Positions 6,160 through 6,565 of a stretch of DNA of 6,565 nucleotides are shown here, piece by piece. Location of the stretch: assembly GCA_013003415.1 (NCBI GenBank), contig JABDJR010000482.1, positions 1 through 6,565 on the forward strand, written 5' to 3'. Under the pieces are notes generated by a model. That model was not told the DNA's origin. It did not search any database and saw nothing but the letters and a program-made list of their open reading frames with translations. Each line of letters begins with the position of its first letter. Position 1 is the first letter of the stretch. Origin of the DNA: Candidatus Eiseniibacteriota bacterium. Lineage in GTDB: Bacteria > Eisenbacteria > RBG-16-71-46 > JABDJR01. A program made the position numbers and the translations under genes.

Positions 6160-6565
6160 CTATTCAGGTTCCCATCGCATACTCAGGTACATGCCACCAT
6201 CTTTGGTCACAAGGAACCCCAGGCGCTCATAGAGAATTCGTGCTCGATTCTCAGCGGTTACACTCAAGATCAGAGCTTTGCCTTCAGATTCTGCGCGATC
6301 TTGGAGTTCCCTGATGAGTTGGGATCCGATCCCCTTTCCTCGGTGTTCGGAGAGGAGAGCTATGTCGACTAGAGTGATCTCGGTGTCTGTGAAACCAACC
6401 AAGCGCCGCCCAACCGGTTTGTCCTCCAGGAGAATCAGCTGATGCAACGCCTCTTTGTAGAGGCTTTGATACTGGTTCTCCCGCATCGTGTGCTGGTGGT
6501 TCAAAAAGGCAGTTTGCTGCGCTTCACTCCATCCCCAAGAGGCCATTTCTTCAGCCCGTGTGTTC
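6160..6565 (-). CDS. GNAT-family N-acetyltransferase (5' end outside window)
   Basis: A cytoplasmic GCN5-related acetyltransferase, which moves acetyl from acetyl-CoA to an amine on a protein or small molecule. Counting from the ATG at 6546, the acetyl-CoA pyrophosphate loop (motif A) is HRGKGIG (68-74), preceded by the beta-strand TLVDIALL. Motif B is ENRARILYERLGF (99-111), in which Tyr106 is the usual general acid. That ATG would give only 128 residues. The frame stays open upstream to the window edge and encodes NTRAEE before the Met. Together with the following SWGWSEAQQTAFL, this resembles the helical region that is internal in related ~160-170 residue GNATs, so the true start is probably some 30-40 codons beyond the right edge. 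The stop is 146 bp before the MBOAT start, and no clear terminator follows it. The substrate is unknown. Sharing acetyl chemistry with the MBOAT pair is not evidence of a shared pathway. Confidence 0.85.
   Translation of the reverse strand, partial: NTRAEEMASWGWSEAQQTAFLNHQHTMRENQYQSLYKEALHQLILLEDKPVGRRLVGFTDTEITLVDIALLSEHRGKGIGSQLIRELQDRAESEGKALILSVTAENRARILYERLGFLVTKDGGMYLSMRWEPE

Overview
The window comes from a bacterial chromosome of moderate GC. No ribosomal RNA or other marker gene is present, so its taxonomy cannot be fixed. The best hint is the large Ser/Thr kinase fused through one membrane span to a TolB/PD40-type beta-propeller. That architecture is common in Acidobacteriota and also occurs in other kinase-rich phyla such as Gemmatimonadota and Planctomycetota. 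I lean weakly towards Acidobacteriota or a similar environmental lineage. Nothing marks the region as a plasmid, phage or island.

Layout, left to right. Positions 1-666 (+) hold the 3' end of an SLC13/DASS-family anion permease gene that enters from the left edge. It converges, across a 40-bp gap, on genes that all lie on the minus strand. Read in their direction of transcription, these are: a GNAT acetyltransferase (6565-6160, its 5' end lost at the right edge); a 146-bp intergenic region with a convincing promoter; an AlgI-like MBOAT membrane O-acyltransferase (6013-4577); an SGNH/DltD/AlgJ-like membrane-anchored partner overlapping it by 26 bp (4602-3490); a 113-bp gap with a 9-bp-stem hairpin; and the kinase-propeller gene (3376-707). 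No stretch longer than 300 bp lacks a gene, and I see no RNA genes, CRISPR, insertion sequences or integrase.

How the genes may work together. The MBOAT and SGNH proteins form the usual two-part machine that moves an acyl (normally acetyl) group across the inner membrane and places it on an extracytoplasmic polymer, as in AlgI/AlgJ/AlgX, PatA/PatB and DltB/DltD. No polymer-synthesis genes are in the window, so the substrate is unknown. The kinase downstream on the same strand has an intact catalytic core and a probable extracytoplasmic propeller. A link between it and the acylation pair is only a positional inference. Two start codons, for the kinase and the MBOAT protein, are TTG with good Shine-Dalgarno sequences. 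The MBOAT promoter has a perfect TTGACA and is flanked by two copies of the palindrome GTTANTAAC, a possible operator pair. I found no clearly new system. The acylation pair with its promoter is the part most worth a second look.
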